Below are positions 1 through 5,696 of a stretch of DNA of 7,351 nucleotides, piece after piece. The DNA comes from Omnitrophica WOR_2 bacterium RIFCSPHIGHO2_01_FULL_52_10 (GTDB taxonomy: Bacteria; Omnitrophota; Gorgyraeia; Zapsychrales; Zapsychraceae). The position numbers and the translations under genes were made by a program. How positions within the stretch are numbered: position 1 is the first letter of the stretch; each line of letters starts with the position of its first letter. The stretch is from the NCBI GenBank assembly GCA_001805565.1, contig MHGM01000001.1, forward strand, positions 1 to 7,351. The letters are read 5' to 3'. The notes beneath the pieces were generated by a model. The model was not told the origin of the DNA. It made no database searches and saw only the letters and a program-made list of their open reading frames with translations.

Positions 1-558
1 CAATATCCGGATAAGGTTAAGTCGTATATTCTTGCTCCGCTCGATCTGAAACCCGGTGATAAGGTGATCAGCACCATCGATAAAGATGTGGAAATCAAGC
101 CCGGGAATTGCATGCCGTTACGCCGTATCCCGCTGGGGACAGCGTTACACAATATTGAACTTAAACCTGGTCAGGGCGGGAAGATCGCCCGTTCCGCGGG
201 GACATCGATCCAGTTGGTTGCCAAAGAGGGGGATTATGCCTTTATCCGCATGCCGTCGAGCGAAGTGCGGAAGATCCTGATCGATTGCCGTTCCTCCATC
301 GGACAGATCGGCAATGTCGAGCATGAAACGCGTTCGATCGGAAAAGCGGGAAGATTGCGTTGGCTGGGCCGTCGTCCGAAGGTCCGCGGCGTTGTTATGA
401 ATCCGGTGGACCACCCGCACGGCGGCGGCGAAGGTAAGGCTCCGCAAGGAAATCCGCATCCGGTTACGCCGTGGGGAAGGCCGACCAAAGGATACAAAAC
501 CCGTAAGAAACAGAAATATTCGGACCAATATATCATTCGCAGAAGGGGATCCAGGTAA
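1..558 (+). CDS. rplB: Large subunit ribosomal protein L2, C-terminal two thirds (5' end outside window)
   Basis: L2 is a primary 23S rRNA-binding protein needed for subunit joining and for building the peptidyl transferase region. The reading frame is open from base 1, so the gene begins upstream. The 185 codons seen here compare with a usual length near 275, so roughly 90 N-terminal residues are missing. The visible part starts in the OB/SH3-like RNA-binding region ([12 protein letters not shown], then [29 protein letters not shown], where H and N of HNIE are typical). It continues through [12 protein letters not shown] and the [11 protein letters not shown] segment. The hallmark [12 protein letters not shown] lies at 400-435 and includes the conserved histidines near the peptidyl transferase centre. 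The basic tail HPVTPWG..TKGYKTR...IIRRRGSR is complete. rpsS starts one base after the stop. Nothing looks broken, and identification is secure. Confidence 0.98.
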   Translation, partial: QYPDKVKSYILAPLDLKPGDKVISTIDKDVEIKPGNCMPLRRIPLGTALHNIELKPGQGGKIARSAGTSIQLVAKEGDYAFIRMPSSEVRKILIDCRSSIGQIGNVEHETRSIGKAGRLRWLGRRPKVRGVVMNPVDHPHGGGEGKAPQGNPHPVTPWGRPTKGYKTRKKQKYSDQYIIRRRGSR

Positions 559-559
559 T

Positions 560-847
560 ATGACGCGTTCAGTCAAAAAAGGCCCGTACGTTGAAGAATC
601 ATTATTAAAGAAGCTTAATCGGATGATCTCATCCGGACAGCGACAACCGATCAAGACATGGTCGCGGCGTTCCACCGTCACGCCGGATTTTGTCGGCTAT
701 ACGGTGGCTGTTCATGATGGCCGCAAACATGTCCCGGTTTTCATCACGGAAAATATGGTAGGATACAAATTTGGCGAATTTGCCCATACGCGCACGTTCA
801 AAAAACATAGTGGCGTCAAGGCCAAGAAGGCGCCGGATAAGACTTAA
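560..847 (+). CDS. rpsS: Small subunit ribosomal protein S19
   Basis: S19 sits in the head of the 30S subunit, pairs with S13 and contacts 16S rRNA near the A site. The 95-residue product matches the usual 90-95. It opens with the family start [18 protein letters not shown], followed by [50 protein letters not shown] (residues 31-80), which contains the S19 signature. Two positions are slightly unusual: [10 protein letters not shown] replaces the common MVGHKLGEFA, and AHTRTF the common APTRTF. The ATG lies one base after the rplB stop. Purine-rich AAGGGG (543-548) inside the end of rplB is the likely ribosome binding site. The lysine-rich tail after residue 80 is ordinary. Confidence 0.98.
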   Translation: MTRSVKKGPYVEESLLKKLNRMISSGQRQPIKTWSRRSTVTPDFVGYTVAVHDGRKHVPVFITENMVGYKFGEFAHTRTFKKHSGVKAKKAPDKT

Positions 848-859
848 AGGTCAGAAGCA

Positions 860-1195
860 ATGATAGCCCTCGCACGAGCAAAATTTTTACGCGTTTCACC
901 AACGAAAGTCCGGCAGGTGATCGATCTCATCCGCGGCAAGGATGTGGTGGCTTCACAGGCGATTTTGATGCACGTTCAGAAAGGTTCGCGGCAGATGATC
1001 AACAAAGTCCTGAACTCCGCCGTGGACAATGCTAAGCAAAAAGGACTAATGGAAGATCAACTGTTCATCTCCAGGATCGTGGCTGATCAGGGCGCTTCCT
1101 GGAAACGCTACCGCGCGGCATCATTCGGACGGGCAACGCCGATTTTAAAGAGAACGACCCATTTAACGATCGAGCTGGATTTAAAAACCAAATAG
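860..1195 (+). CDS. rplV: Large subunit ribosomal protein L22
   Basis: L22 binds all domains of 23S rRNA, and its long beta-hairpin lines the nascent-peptide exit tunnel. The product has 111 residues, which is normal. Family features run in order: RAKFLRVSPTKVRQVIDLIRGK (residues 6-27), then the helical core through VLNSAVDNAKQKG (residues 50-62), then the hairpin GASWKRYRAASFGRATPILKRTTHLTI (residues 78-104). The W81-K82-R83 triplet aligns with the MKR triplet of E. coli L22, whose deletion gives macrolide resistance; here it is present with Trp in place of Met. AAAGG at 846-850, overlapping the rpsS stop, is a good Shine-Dalgarno sequence 9 bases before the ATG, which fixes the start. Confidence 0.98.
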   Translation: MIALARAKFLRVSPTKVRQVIDLIRGKDVVASQAILMHVQKGSRQMINKVLNSAVDNAKQKGLMEDQLFISRIVADQGASWKRYRAASFGRATPILKRTTHLTIELDLKTK

Positions 1196-1206
1196 GAGAA
1201 TAATCA

Positions 1207-1935
1207 GTGGGACAAAAAGTTAGCCCCCTAGTGTTGCGTATCGGATACATCGAGAACTGGAGAAGCCTCTGGTTCGCGGACAAAAAACAATTCGCGCAGA
1301 ATATTTTGGAGGATTACAAGATCCGTCAGTTCATTAAAAAACGTTTTGCGCAGGCGGCAGTCTCCAAGGTCGTTATTGAACGGCTAGGCGACAAGATCCG
1401 GGTCATCATCCATACCGCGCGTCCCGGAGTGATCATCGGACGCCGCGGGGCGGATATTGACAAATTACGGGTGGAGCTGGGTGAGATTACCTCCAAGGAA
1501 ATCGCTATTGATCCGCAGGAAATCAAGAACCCGTCCGTTGATGCTCAATTAATTGCCCAGAATATCGCCACGCAGCTGGAGAAACGCATCGCGTTTCGCC
1601 GCGCGATGAAACGGGCCATCGACCAGGCCATGTCCGCAGGCGTCAAGGGGATCAAGATCAAATGTTCCGGACGTCTTAATGGCGCCGAGTTGGCGCGTAG
1701 TGAATCCTATCGCGTCGGCAAGCTTCCTTTGCACACATTTCGCGCCCAGATCGAATATGGATTTGCCGAAGCGTTGACGACATATGGATTATTAGGTGTA
1801 AAGGTGTGGACCAATAAGGGCGAAGTGATCAAGGAAATTAAGCGTCAAGGCGAGACAAATACGCTACAACAACCGCAGCAGCAAACAGGTTTTAAGAAAG
1901 TTCCTTTTAATAAGAAGGATGCTCCGCGGTCTTAA
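1207..1935 (+). CDS. rpsC: Small subunit ribosomal protein S3 (GTG start)
   Basis: S3 forms part of the mRNA entry channel on the 30S head, and in E. coli it contributes to ribosomal helicase activity. The gene starts with GTG, supported by AGGAGA at 1194-1199 seven bases upstream and by the family N-terminus MGQKVSP. The KH domain carries the GxxG loop as IGRRG (residues 77-81) within HTARPGVIIGRRGADI. The basic helix FRRAMKRAI (130-138) matches the mRNA-helicase residues of E. coli S3. The C-terminal domain has SGRLNGAELARSE (154-166), PLHTFRAQIEYG and TTYGLLGVKVW. At 242 residues it is at the long end of the family, owing to a Gln-rich tail from about residue 214. Two conserved spots differ: PLV replaces PIG at residues 7-9, and S167 takes the place of the Trp in the family EWYREGR motif. 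Confidence 0.97.
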   Translation: MGQKVSPLVLRIGYIENWRSLWFADKKQFAQNILEDYKIRQFIKKRFAQAAVSKVVIERLGDKIRVIIHTARPGVIIGRRGADIDKLRVELGEITSKEIAIDPQEIKNPSVDAQLIAQNIATQLEKRIAFRRAMKRAIDQAMSAGVKGIKIKCSGRLNGAELARSESYRVGKLPLHTFRAQIEYGFAEALTTYGLLGVKVWTNKGEVIKEIKRQGETNTLQQPQQQTGFKKVPFNKKDAPRS

Positions 1936-1947
1936 GGATTTTTTCGT

Positions 1948-1954
1948 GAGGAGA
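1948..1954 (+). promoter_or_regulatory. Shine-Dalgarno sequence that decides the rplP start
   Basis: GAGGAGA lies 10 bases before ATG 1965 and 19 before the second in-frame ATG at 1974. Many L16 proteins begin close to MPxxVKYRK, which would favour the second ATG on homology alone. The ribosome-binding-site spacing favours 1965, giving MAVMPRKVKYRK. Confidence 0.75.
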
Positions 1955-1964
1955 TAGAATTACG

Positions 1965-2387
1965 ATGGCTGTGATGCCCAGAAAAGTTAAGTACCGAAAG
2001 GCCCAAAAAGGGAAGATACGGGGTCTCGCCACATCGGGCAACAAGCTGCATTTCGGCGAGTACGGCTTGAAGGCCATCGAAAATGGGATCATCCGCTCGA
2101 ACCATATCGAGGCTTGCCGGGTGGCGGCGGCACGCAAAATGAAAGGGGCCGGCAAGATTTGGATCAATATTTTCCCCTATAAACCGGTCACCAAGAAGCC
2201 TGCGGAAACACGTATGGGAAAAGGAAAAGGGGACTTGTCTCATTGGATCTGTCCGATATATCGCGGAAGAATGCTTTTTGAGATCAGCGGCGTGCCGGAA
2301 GAATTCGCCAAGGTGGTTTGTCGGTTGATCGCGTTTAAATTGCCGGTAAGGACGCGGTTTATTTCGCGCCTGGGAGCGCCCGCATGA
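1965..2387 (+). CDS. rplP: Large subunit ribosomal protein L16
   Basis: L16 binds 23S and 5S rRNA near the A-site tRNA elbow and completes the 50S active conformation late in assembly. The 140 residues match the family. Visible motifs are MPRKVKYRKAQKGKIRG (4-20), LHFGEYGLKAIENGII (28-43), IEACRVAAARKMKGAGKIWINIFPYKP (48-74), KKPAETRMGKGKGD (77-90), and GRMLFEISGVPEEFAK...KLPVRTRF (101-132). The glycine- and lysine-rich TRMGKGKG segment carries the conserved Arg that is hydroxylated in E. coli L16. Local departures include FPYKP for the usual FPDKP and an Asn-His pair in RSNHIEA where Arg and Gln are usual. ATG 1974 is an alternative start. The last codons overlap the rpmC start (ATGA at 2384-2387), which suggests translational coupling. 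Confidence 0.97.
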   Translation: MAVMPRKVKYRKAQKGKIRGLATSGNKLHFGEYGLKAIENGIIRSNHIEACRVAAARKMKGAGKIWINIFPYKPVTKKPAETRMGKGKGDLSHWICPIYRGRMLFEISGVPEEFAKVVCRLIAFKLPVRTRFISRLGAPA

Positions 2388-2602
2388 AAAAAGACAAAAA
2401 AATAAGAGAATTGAACTCGGAAGAGCTGATCAAAAAGAATAAAGATCTTAAGAGGGAATTGTATGACCTTAACTATCAGCGCAAAATGGGCAATGTTGAA
2501 AAGCCAGCTCGCTTTAAAGCGTTAAGAAAAGAAATTGCCCGCGCCCTGACTATTTTGAAAGAAAGAGAATTGGAAGATGAGCGAACCAGCAAAAAGGCTT
2601 AA
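2384..2602 (+). CDS. rpmC: Large subunit ribosomal protein L29
   Basis: L29 is a small helical protein at the peptide exit of the 50S subunit, next to L23, where trigger factor and SRP dock. The 72 residues are slightly longer than the usual 60-70. The family pattern is clear: IRELNSEELIKK (7-18) begins helix 1, LKRELYDLNYQRKMGNVEKPARFKALRKEIARALTILKERE (22-62) spans the turn and helix 2, and a charged tail follows. The start ATG is part of an ATGA overlap with the rplP stop, with GGGAG (2372-2376) seven bases upstream. The 3' end overlaps rpsQ by 26 bp in another frame. The charged tail (EDERTSKKA) lies inside that overlap, so its sequence is partly constrained by rpsQ. Confidence 0.96.
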   Translation: MKKDKKIRELNSEELIKKNKDLKRELYDLNYQRKMGNVEKPARFKALRKEIARALTILKERELEDERTSKKA

Positions 2603-2873
2603 CCGGCGAAGATTTTTAGAAGGCACTGTCGTCAGCGACAAGATGAACAAGACGCGTGTGGTCCAAGTGCGTTGGACGGCCAAGCATTCGAAATATCTGA
2701 AGATCATGCAAAGGGCCGCCAAATACAAGGCCCATGACGAGAAAAATGCGGCGAAGTTGGGGGATGTCGTGCGTATCATGGAAACACGGCCGCTTTCCAA
2801 GGATAAACGCTGGATCATTATGGACATTGTCCAGAAAGCCGTCGTTTCAGACCAGCCGGCGAATTTAATATAA
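2577..2873 (+). CDS. rpsQ: Small subunit ribosomal protein S17
   Basis: S17 is an OB-fold primary binding protein of the 16S rRNA 5' domain. The 98 residues include the core RRRFLEGTVVSDKMNKTRVVQV (10-31), then KYKAHDEKNAAKLGDVVRIMETRPLSKDKRW (49-79), with the diagnostic GDVVRIMETRPLSK. A non-conserved tail of about 15 residues (VQKAVVSDQPANLI) follows the OB fold. The ATG lies inside rpmC (26-bp overlap). No strong Shine-Dalgarno is visible (only GGAAG abutting the ATG and a weak GAG nine bases upstream), so initiation probably depends on coupling to rpmC translation. No later in-frame ATG or GTG precedes the conserved core, which supports this start. Confidence 0.95.
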   Translation: MSEPAKRLNRRRFLEGTVVSDKMNKTRVVQVRWTAKHSKYLKIMQRAAKYKAHDEKNAAKLGDVVRIMETRPLSKDKRWIIMDIVQKAVVSDQPANLI

Positions 2874-2882
2874 GGGTAAAGT

Positions 2883-3251
2883 ATGATTTATTTAAAAACA
2901 TTATTGGACGTGGCAGACAATACAGGAGCGCGCAAGGCGTCGTTGATCGGCGTTATTCACGCCCAGGGAAGGCTTTGTGCGCGTATCGGAGATCTGGTGA
3001 GCGTCAATATCAAAGAGTCCGCGCCCGACGCCGCCGTTAAAAAGGGCGAAAAGGCCAGGGGGATCATCGTTCGCACGAAAGCGCCTATTCGCCGTCCGGA
3101 CGGCACGTATGTCCGTTTTGATACCAACGCCGTCGTTATCGTGGATGAAACGGGTAACCCGAAGGGAACACGCGTTTTTGGTCCCGTTGCCCGTGAGCTC
3201 CGCAATATGGAATATATGAAAATCGTGTCCTTAGCGCCAGAGGTCGTTTAA
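2883..3251 (+). CDS. rplN: Large subunit ribosomal protein L14
   Basis: L14 is a five-stranded beta-barrel protein on the 50S interface side that contacts L19 and 16S rRNA (bridge B8); in many bacteria it is also the docking site for the silencing factor RsfS. The 122 residues match the family length. Motifs are LDVADNTGARKASLIGVI (8-25), GDLVSVNIKES (37-46), KKGEKARGIIVRTKAPIRRPDGTYVRFDTNAVVIV (53-87), and GTRVFGPVARELRNMEYMKIVSLAPEVV (95-122). The last segment is nearly invariant across bacteria. AAGGG (2872-2876), overlapping the rpsQ stop, lies six bases before the ATG. In E. coli the spc operon has its own promoter here; in this window only 9 bp separate rpsQ and rplN, leaving no room for one within the gap. 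Confidence 0.98.
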   Translation: MIYLKTLLDVADNTGARKASLIGVIHAQGRLCARIGDLVSVNIKESAPDAAVKKGEKARGIIVRTKAPIRRPDGTYVRFDTNAVVIVDETGNPKGTRVFGPVARELRNMEYMKIVSLAPEVV

Positions 3252-3252
3252 A

Positions 3253-3564
3253 ATGTTGCGTATTAAAAAAGATGATCAGATCAAAGTGATCGCCGGCAAA
3301 GATAAGGGCAAAACTGGAAAAGTCATGATGGTTTTCCCAAGAGAGCAACGGGCGCTTGTCGAACGGATCAACTTGGTCAAGAAAGCCCAGCGCAGGACCC
3401 AGCAGAATCCCCAAGGCGGGATTGTGGAGATCGAAGCCCCGATCCATATTTCCAATATCATGCTCATCGACAAAAAAAGTAATCAACCGACGCGTTTTAA
3501 AGCTTCCTTGCTCAAAGATGGGACGAAACAGCGCGTGGCTGTGAAGACCGGGGAGGGCGTTTAA
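3253..3564 (+). CDS. rplX: Large subunit ribosomal protein L24
   Basis: L24 is one of the two initiator proteins of 50S assembly and binds domain I of 23S rRNA. The 103 residues fit the family. The KOW motif [22 protein letters not shown] (residues 8-29) is textbook, and [19 protein letters not shown] (55-73) is the second family block. The C-terminal part [23 protein letters not shown] corresponds to the usual RVGxxxxxDGxKVRVxKxxGE region, with ASLL where V-G-F is common. The ATG is one base after the rplN stop. AGAGG at 3239-3243 gives a nine-base spacing. A TTG follows the ATG directly, but the ATG is the natural choice. Confidence 0.97.
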   Translation: MLRIKKDDQIKVIAGKDKGKTGKVMMVFPREQRALVERINLVKKAQRRTQQNPQGGIVEIEAPIHISNIMLIDKKSNQPTRFKASLLKDGTKQRVAVKTGEGV

Positions 3565-3566
3565 CA

Positions 3567-4112
3567 ATGACGCCGCGTTTGCAGCAGGAATATCGGGAAA
3601 AAACCGTGCCGAAAATGCAAGAGACCTTCGGCATCAAGAATCGCCTGGCCGTCCCGCGTCTTGAAAAGATCGTTATTAACATGGGTGTTGGAAAAGCTAT
3701 CGCTGATGTCAAGATCTTGGACGCGGCCGTTAAGGACCTGGCCACCATTACGGGCCAACAACCAGCGATCACTCGTGCGAAGAAAGCTATTTCTAATTTT
3801 AAGATCAGAGAAAATTTGCCCATTGGCTGTAAGGTCACCTTACGCCGGGCTAGGATGTACGAATTCTTAGATCGACTCGTCAACGTGGCGTTGCCGCGTA
3901 TCCGCGATTTTAACGGCGTATCGACCAAGTCTTTTGATGGGCAGGGCAACTATTCCATCGGGATCTCGGAACAGGCGATCTTCCCGGAGATCGAAACGGG
4001 CAAGCTTTCGAACACGCAAGGGATGGATATTATATTTATTTTTAATAAAGGGCCGCAAGAGCAAACAAGGGAACTGTTAAGGCTTTTGGGGATGCCGTTT
4101 ACTAAAAAGTAA
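3567..4112 (+). CDS. rplE: Large subunit ribosomal protein L5
   Basis: L5 binds 5S rRNA with L18 and forms the central protuberance, contacting the P-site tRNA and S13. The 181 residues are typical. Recognised blocks are [17 protein letters not shown] (31-47), [33 protein letters not shown] (61-93), [22 protein letters not shown] (97-118), and [21 protein letters not shown] (122-142). The C-terminal GMDIIFIF (152-159) replaces the common GMDIxxxT with aromatic residues. GGGAGG at 3551-3556, ten bases before the ATG, is a strong Shine-Dalgarno. In E. coli the start region of this gene is where S8 represses the operon; I could not recognise an S8-binding structure here by eye. Confidence 0.97.
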   Translation: MTPRLQQEYREKTVPKMQETFGIKNRLAVPRLEKIVINMGVGKAIADVKILDAAVKDLATITGQQPAITRAKKAISNFKIRENLPIGCKVTLRRARMYEFLDRLVNVALPRIRDFNGVSTKSFDGQGNYSIGISEQAIFPEIETGKLSNTQGMDIIFIFNKGPQEQTRELLRLLGMPFTKK

Positions 4113-4126
4113 GAAGAAAGAGTGAT

Positions 4127-4312
4127 ATGGCCAGGAAAGCATTAGTACTGAAGGCAGCCAGAAAACCGAAATTTTCAACCAGAAAATATAACCGTTGTCA
4201 GATATGTGGCCGCTCGCGGTCCTATTATCGCCGATTCGGGGTATGCCGCATTTGTTTCCGGGAATTGGCCTGGCGCGGTGAAATTCCCGGGGTAAAAAAG
4301 GCCAGCTGGTAA
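4127..4312 (+). CDS. rpsN: Small subunit ribosomal protein S14, short zinc-binding type
   Basis: S14 is a late-assembling protein of the 30S head next to S3 and S10. The 61-residue length and four cysteines (C24-x2-C27, C40-x2-C43) identify the zinc-ribbon (C+) form, often annotated rpsZ or rpsN type Z, as opposed to the ~100-residue cysteine-free form of E. coli. The C-terminal half [25 protein letters not shown] is almost identical in pattern to the Bacillus zinc S14. The Shine-Dalgarno is weak and only purine-rich (AAGAAAGAG, 4114-4122). The gap to rplE is 14 bp, so coupling is plausible. A zinc-free paralogue elsewhere in the genome, as in some zinc-regulated bacteria, cannot be judged from this window. 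Confidence 0.98.
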   Translation: MARKALVLKAARKPKFSTRKYNRCQICGRSRSYYRRFGVCRICFRELAWRGEIPGVKKASW

Positions 4313-4332
4313 TTTTATCCGACAGATAAAAT
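4312..4332 (+). repeat. Perfect 8-bp inverted repeat (AU-rich hairpin) in the rpsN-rpsH gap
   Basis: ATTTTATC (4312-4319) and GATAAAAT (4325-4332) are exact reverse complements around a five-base loop, CGACA. The first arm begins at the last base of the rpsN stop codon. The second ends directly against the rpsH Shine-Dalgarno (GAGGA, 4333-4337). In RNA this would form a weak all-but-one A-U stem. No T-tract follows, so it is not a classical terminator. It could tune rpsH initiation or protect processed mRNA ends, or it could be chance in a short AT-rich spacer. The function is unknown. Confidence 0.5.
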
Positions 4333-4347
4333 GAGGATTTATTCGCT

Positions 4348-4743
4348 ATGTCATTAAACGACCCAATCAGTGATTTGTTAACTACGATCCGTAACGGCGT
4401 TCAGGCCGACAAGGAAACCGTCGATATCCCGGCCTCGAAACTAAACGGACGGATCCTTGAGATCTTCAAGAGCGACGGGTACATCGAGGACGTTCGCTTG
4501 ATGAAAAATAACACGCAGGGAACATTCAAGGTCTATTTGAAATACGACAATAAAAAGCCCGCCATCATGGGGCTGCGAAGAATTTCGAAGTCCGGGTTGC
4601 GAGTCTATCGCAAGAACGATGAGCTTCCTCGCGTCCTTAACGGTTTAGGGACGGCCGTACTCTCGACCTCAAAAGGAGTTATCTCGGATCGCGAGGCCAG
4701 AAAATTAAAGGTGGGCGGAGAAATTTTGTGTTACATTTGGTAA
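4348..4743 (+). CDS. rpsH: Small subunit ribosomal protein S8
   Basis: S8 is a primary 16S rRNA-binding protein of the central domain and, in E. coli, the translational repressor of the spc operon. The 131 residues match the family. The N-terminal domain has NDPISDLLTTIRNGVQA (4-20), with IPASKLNGRILEIFKSDGYIEDV (27-49). The C-terminal RNA-binding domain carries the signature LGTAVLSTSKGVISDREARK (100-119) and the terminal GGEILCYIW (123-131), where Cys and Trp are at usual positions. ATG 4348 is preceded at ten bases by GAGGA (4333-4337). An upstream ATG at 4331 is out of frame and closes after eight codons. The gap to rpsN, 35 bp, is the largest in the window and carries the inverted repeat. 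Confidence 0.98.
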   Translation: MSLNDPISDLLTTIRNGVQADKETVDIPASKLNGRILEIFKSDGYIEDVRLMKNNTQGTFKVYLKYDNKKPAIMGLRRISKSGLRVYRKNDELPRVLNGLGTAVLSTSKGVISDREARKLKVGGEILCYIW

Positions 4744-4760
4744 TCGAAGGACGTTAACCC

Positions 4761-5300
4761 ATGTCACGCATAGGGAAAATACCGGTTGCAGTACCCAAGG
4801 AAGTCAAGATCACCCTTGATGCTTCCAAAGTGCATGTGGAAGGGCCGAAGGGAAAGCTGGAGCTGAACATCCCGTCAGGAATCAAGGTGGAATTGAAAGA
4901 CGGTCAGTTGCTGGTTACCCGTCAGTCGGACATCAAACAGATGAAGGCGACGCACGGAACGATTCGCGCTTGTCTGGTCAATATGGTGACCGGGGTGACT
5001 AAAGGTCACAAAAAAGATCTGGAAATACAGGGCTTGGGCTTTCGCGCGCAGTTACAGGGGAAAAAGATCGTTTTTAGCATGGGGTTGAGCCATCCGGTTG
5101 AATTTGAGGTGCCTGACACTGTCAAAGTGGGGGTGCCCATCCAGACTTCTATCACGATCGAAGGTCCGGACAACATGGCCGTCGGCCAGGTGGCAGCGAG
5201 TATCCGCGCCATCAAGCCCGTGGAGCCGTATAAGGGCAAGGGCATTCGCTATGTGGGTGAATTTGTCCGGCGCAAACAAGGAAAATCCGTAACGAAATAA
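4761..5300 (+). CDS. rplF: Large subunit ribosomal protein L6
   Basis: L6 lies at the base of the L7/L12 stalk near the sarcin-ricin loop and the elongation-factor binding site. The 179 residues are standard and show the two tandem alpha-beta repeats of the family. The first repeat spans about 1-80 and begins SRIGKIPVAVPKEVKITLD, with VHVEGPKGKLE at 24-34. The second spans about 85-170, with EIQGLGFRAQLQGKKIVFSMGLSHPVEFEVPD (88-119). The diagnostic EPYKGKGIRYVGEFVRRKQGK (155-175) closes the protein and includes the rRNA-binding PYKGKG. AAGGA (4747-4751) is nine bases before the ATG. The gap to rpsH is 17 bp. Confidence 0.98.
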   Translation: MSRIGKIPVAVPKEVKITLDASKVHVEGPKGKLELNIPSGIKVELKDGQLLVTRQSDIKQMKATHGTIRACLVNMVTGVTKGHKKDLEIQGLGFRAQLQGKKIVFSMGLSHPVEFEVPDTVKVGVPIQTSITIEGPDNMAVGQVAASIRAIKPVEPYKGKGIRYVGEFVRRKQGKSVTK

Positions 5301-5313
5301 GGATCGCATTTTA

Positions 5314-5679
5314 ATGGTACTTGCAAGAAAAGAATTAGGAAGGATTTACCGGCATCAGCGGACGCGCCGCAGGATCATCGGAACCACTGCGCGCCCCCGG
5401 GTATGCGTGCACCGCAGTCTCAACAATTTTTATGTGCAAGTCATTGATGATGTCAGCCGCAATGTCCTCTTCGGTTTGTCGACTTTAACCAAAGACGTGC
5501 GCGCAAAGATCAAAAATGGCGGGAATGTGGATGCCGCCGCCCGTCTGGGGGAGATTTTTGCCATCGAGGCCGGGAAAAAAGGGATCAAGAAAGTTTGTTT
5601 TGACCGTGGCGGTTATCTGTATCACGGTTGTGTGAAAGCTTTTGCCGAAGCCGCGCGCAAAGGCGGATTGGAATTCTAG
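5314..5679 (+). CDS. rplR: Large subunit ribosomal protein L18
   Basis: L18 binds 5S rRNA together with L5 and attaches it to the 50S central protuberance. The 121 residues fit the family. The basic N-terminus [43 protein letters not shown] (4-46) is the 5S-binding part, followed by the globular core with [23 protein letters not shown] (69-91). The C-terminal signature [26 protein letters not shown] (96-121) ends exactly as the family does. Position 106 is Cys where Arg is the common residue (YHGRVKA). AAGGA (5299-5303), overlapping the rplF stop, gives a ten-base spacing to the ATG. Confidence 0.98.
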   Translation: MVLARKELGRIYRHQRTRRRIIGTTARPRVCVHRSLNNFYVQVIDDVSRNVLFGLSTLTKDVRAKIKNGGNVDAAARLGEIFAIEAGKKGIKKVCFDRGGYLYHGCVKAFAEAARKGGLEF

Positions 5680-5694
5680 GAGTGGATAAAGGAG
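5677..5694 (+). promoter_or_regulatory. Two tandem Shine-Dalgarno-like sites before rpsE
   Basis: AGGAG at 5678-5682 overlaps the rplR TAG stop, and AAAGGAG at 5688-5694 follows. Relative to ATG 5697 the first is 14 bases away and the second only 2, so neither has ideal spacing. An in-frame GTG at 5682 lies between them but has no ribosome binding site of its own. ATG 5697 remains the best start. Confidence 0.55.
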
Positions 5695-5696
5695 AT

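Noticed and set aside
145..681. 178-codon open frame on the - strand across rplB and rpsS
   Set aside because: It is a shadow of two conserved ribosomal protein genes. The translation has no recognisable domain, and no ribosome binding site or independent spacing supports it.
1914..1944. T-run (six T at 1939-1944) after rpsC as an intrinsic terminator
   Set aside because: No stable GC-rich stem precedes it; only about 4 bp can pair. The rplP ribosome binding site follows at once, in the middle of the operon.
3356..3544. Alternative-frame + strand open frames inside rplX (also 86-280, 3661-3870 and 5098-5292)
   Set aside because: They lie wholly within confident ribosomal protein genes, show no known motif and have no ribosome binding signal.
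4312..4332. rpsN-rpsH inverted repeat as a transcription terminator
   Set aside because: The stem is AU-rich, has no following T-tract, and sits mid-operon directly before the rpsH ribosome binding site.
4331..4357. Short open frame from ATG 4331 as a leader peptide of rpsH
   Set aside because: It has eight codons, no composition hint of attenuation, and its ATG lies in the hairpin arm and the rpsH Shine-Dalgarno, so it is most likely chance.
5628..5696. Upstream ATG at 5628 or GTG at 5682 as the start of rpsE
   Set aside because: ATG 5628 would place 52 bp of rpsE inside the conserved C-terminus of rplR with no Shine-Dalgarno. GTG 5682 also lacks one. ATG 5697 follows two SD-like sites.
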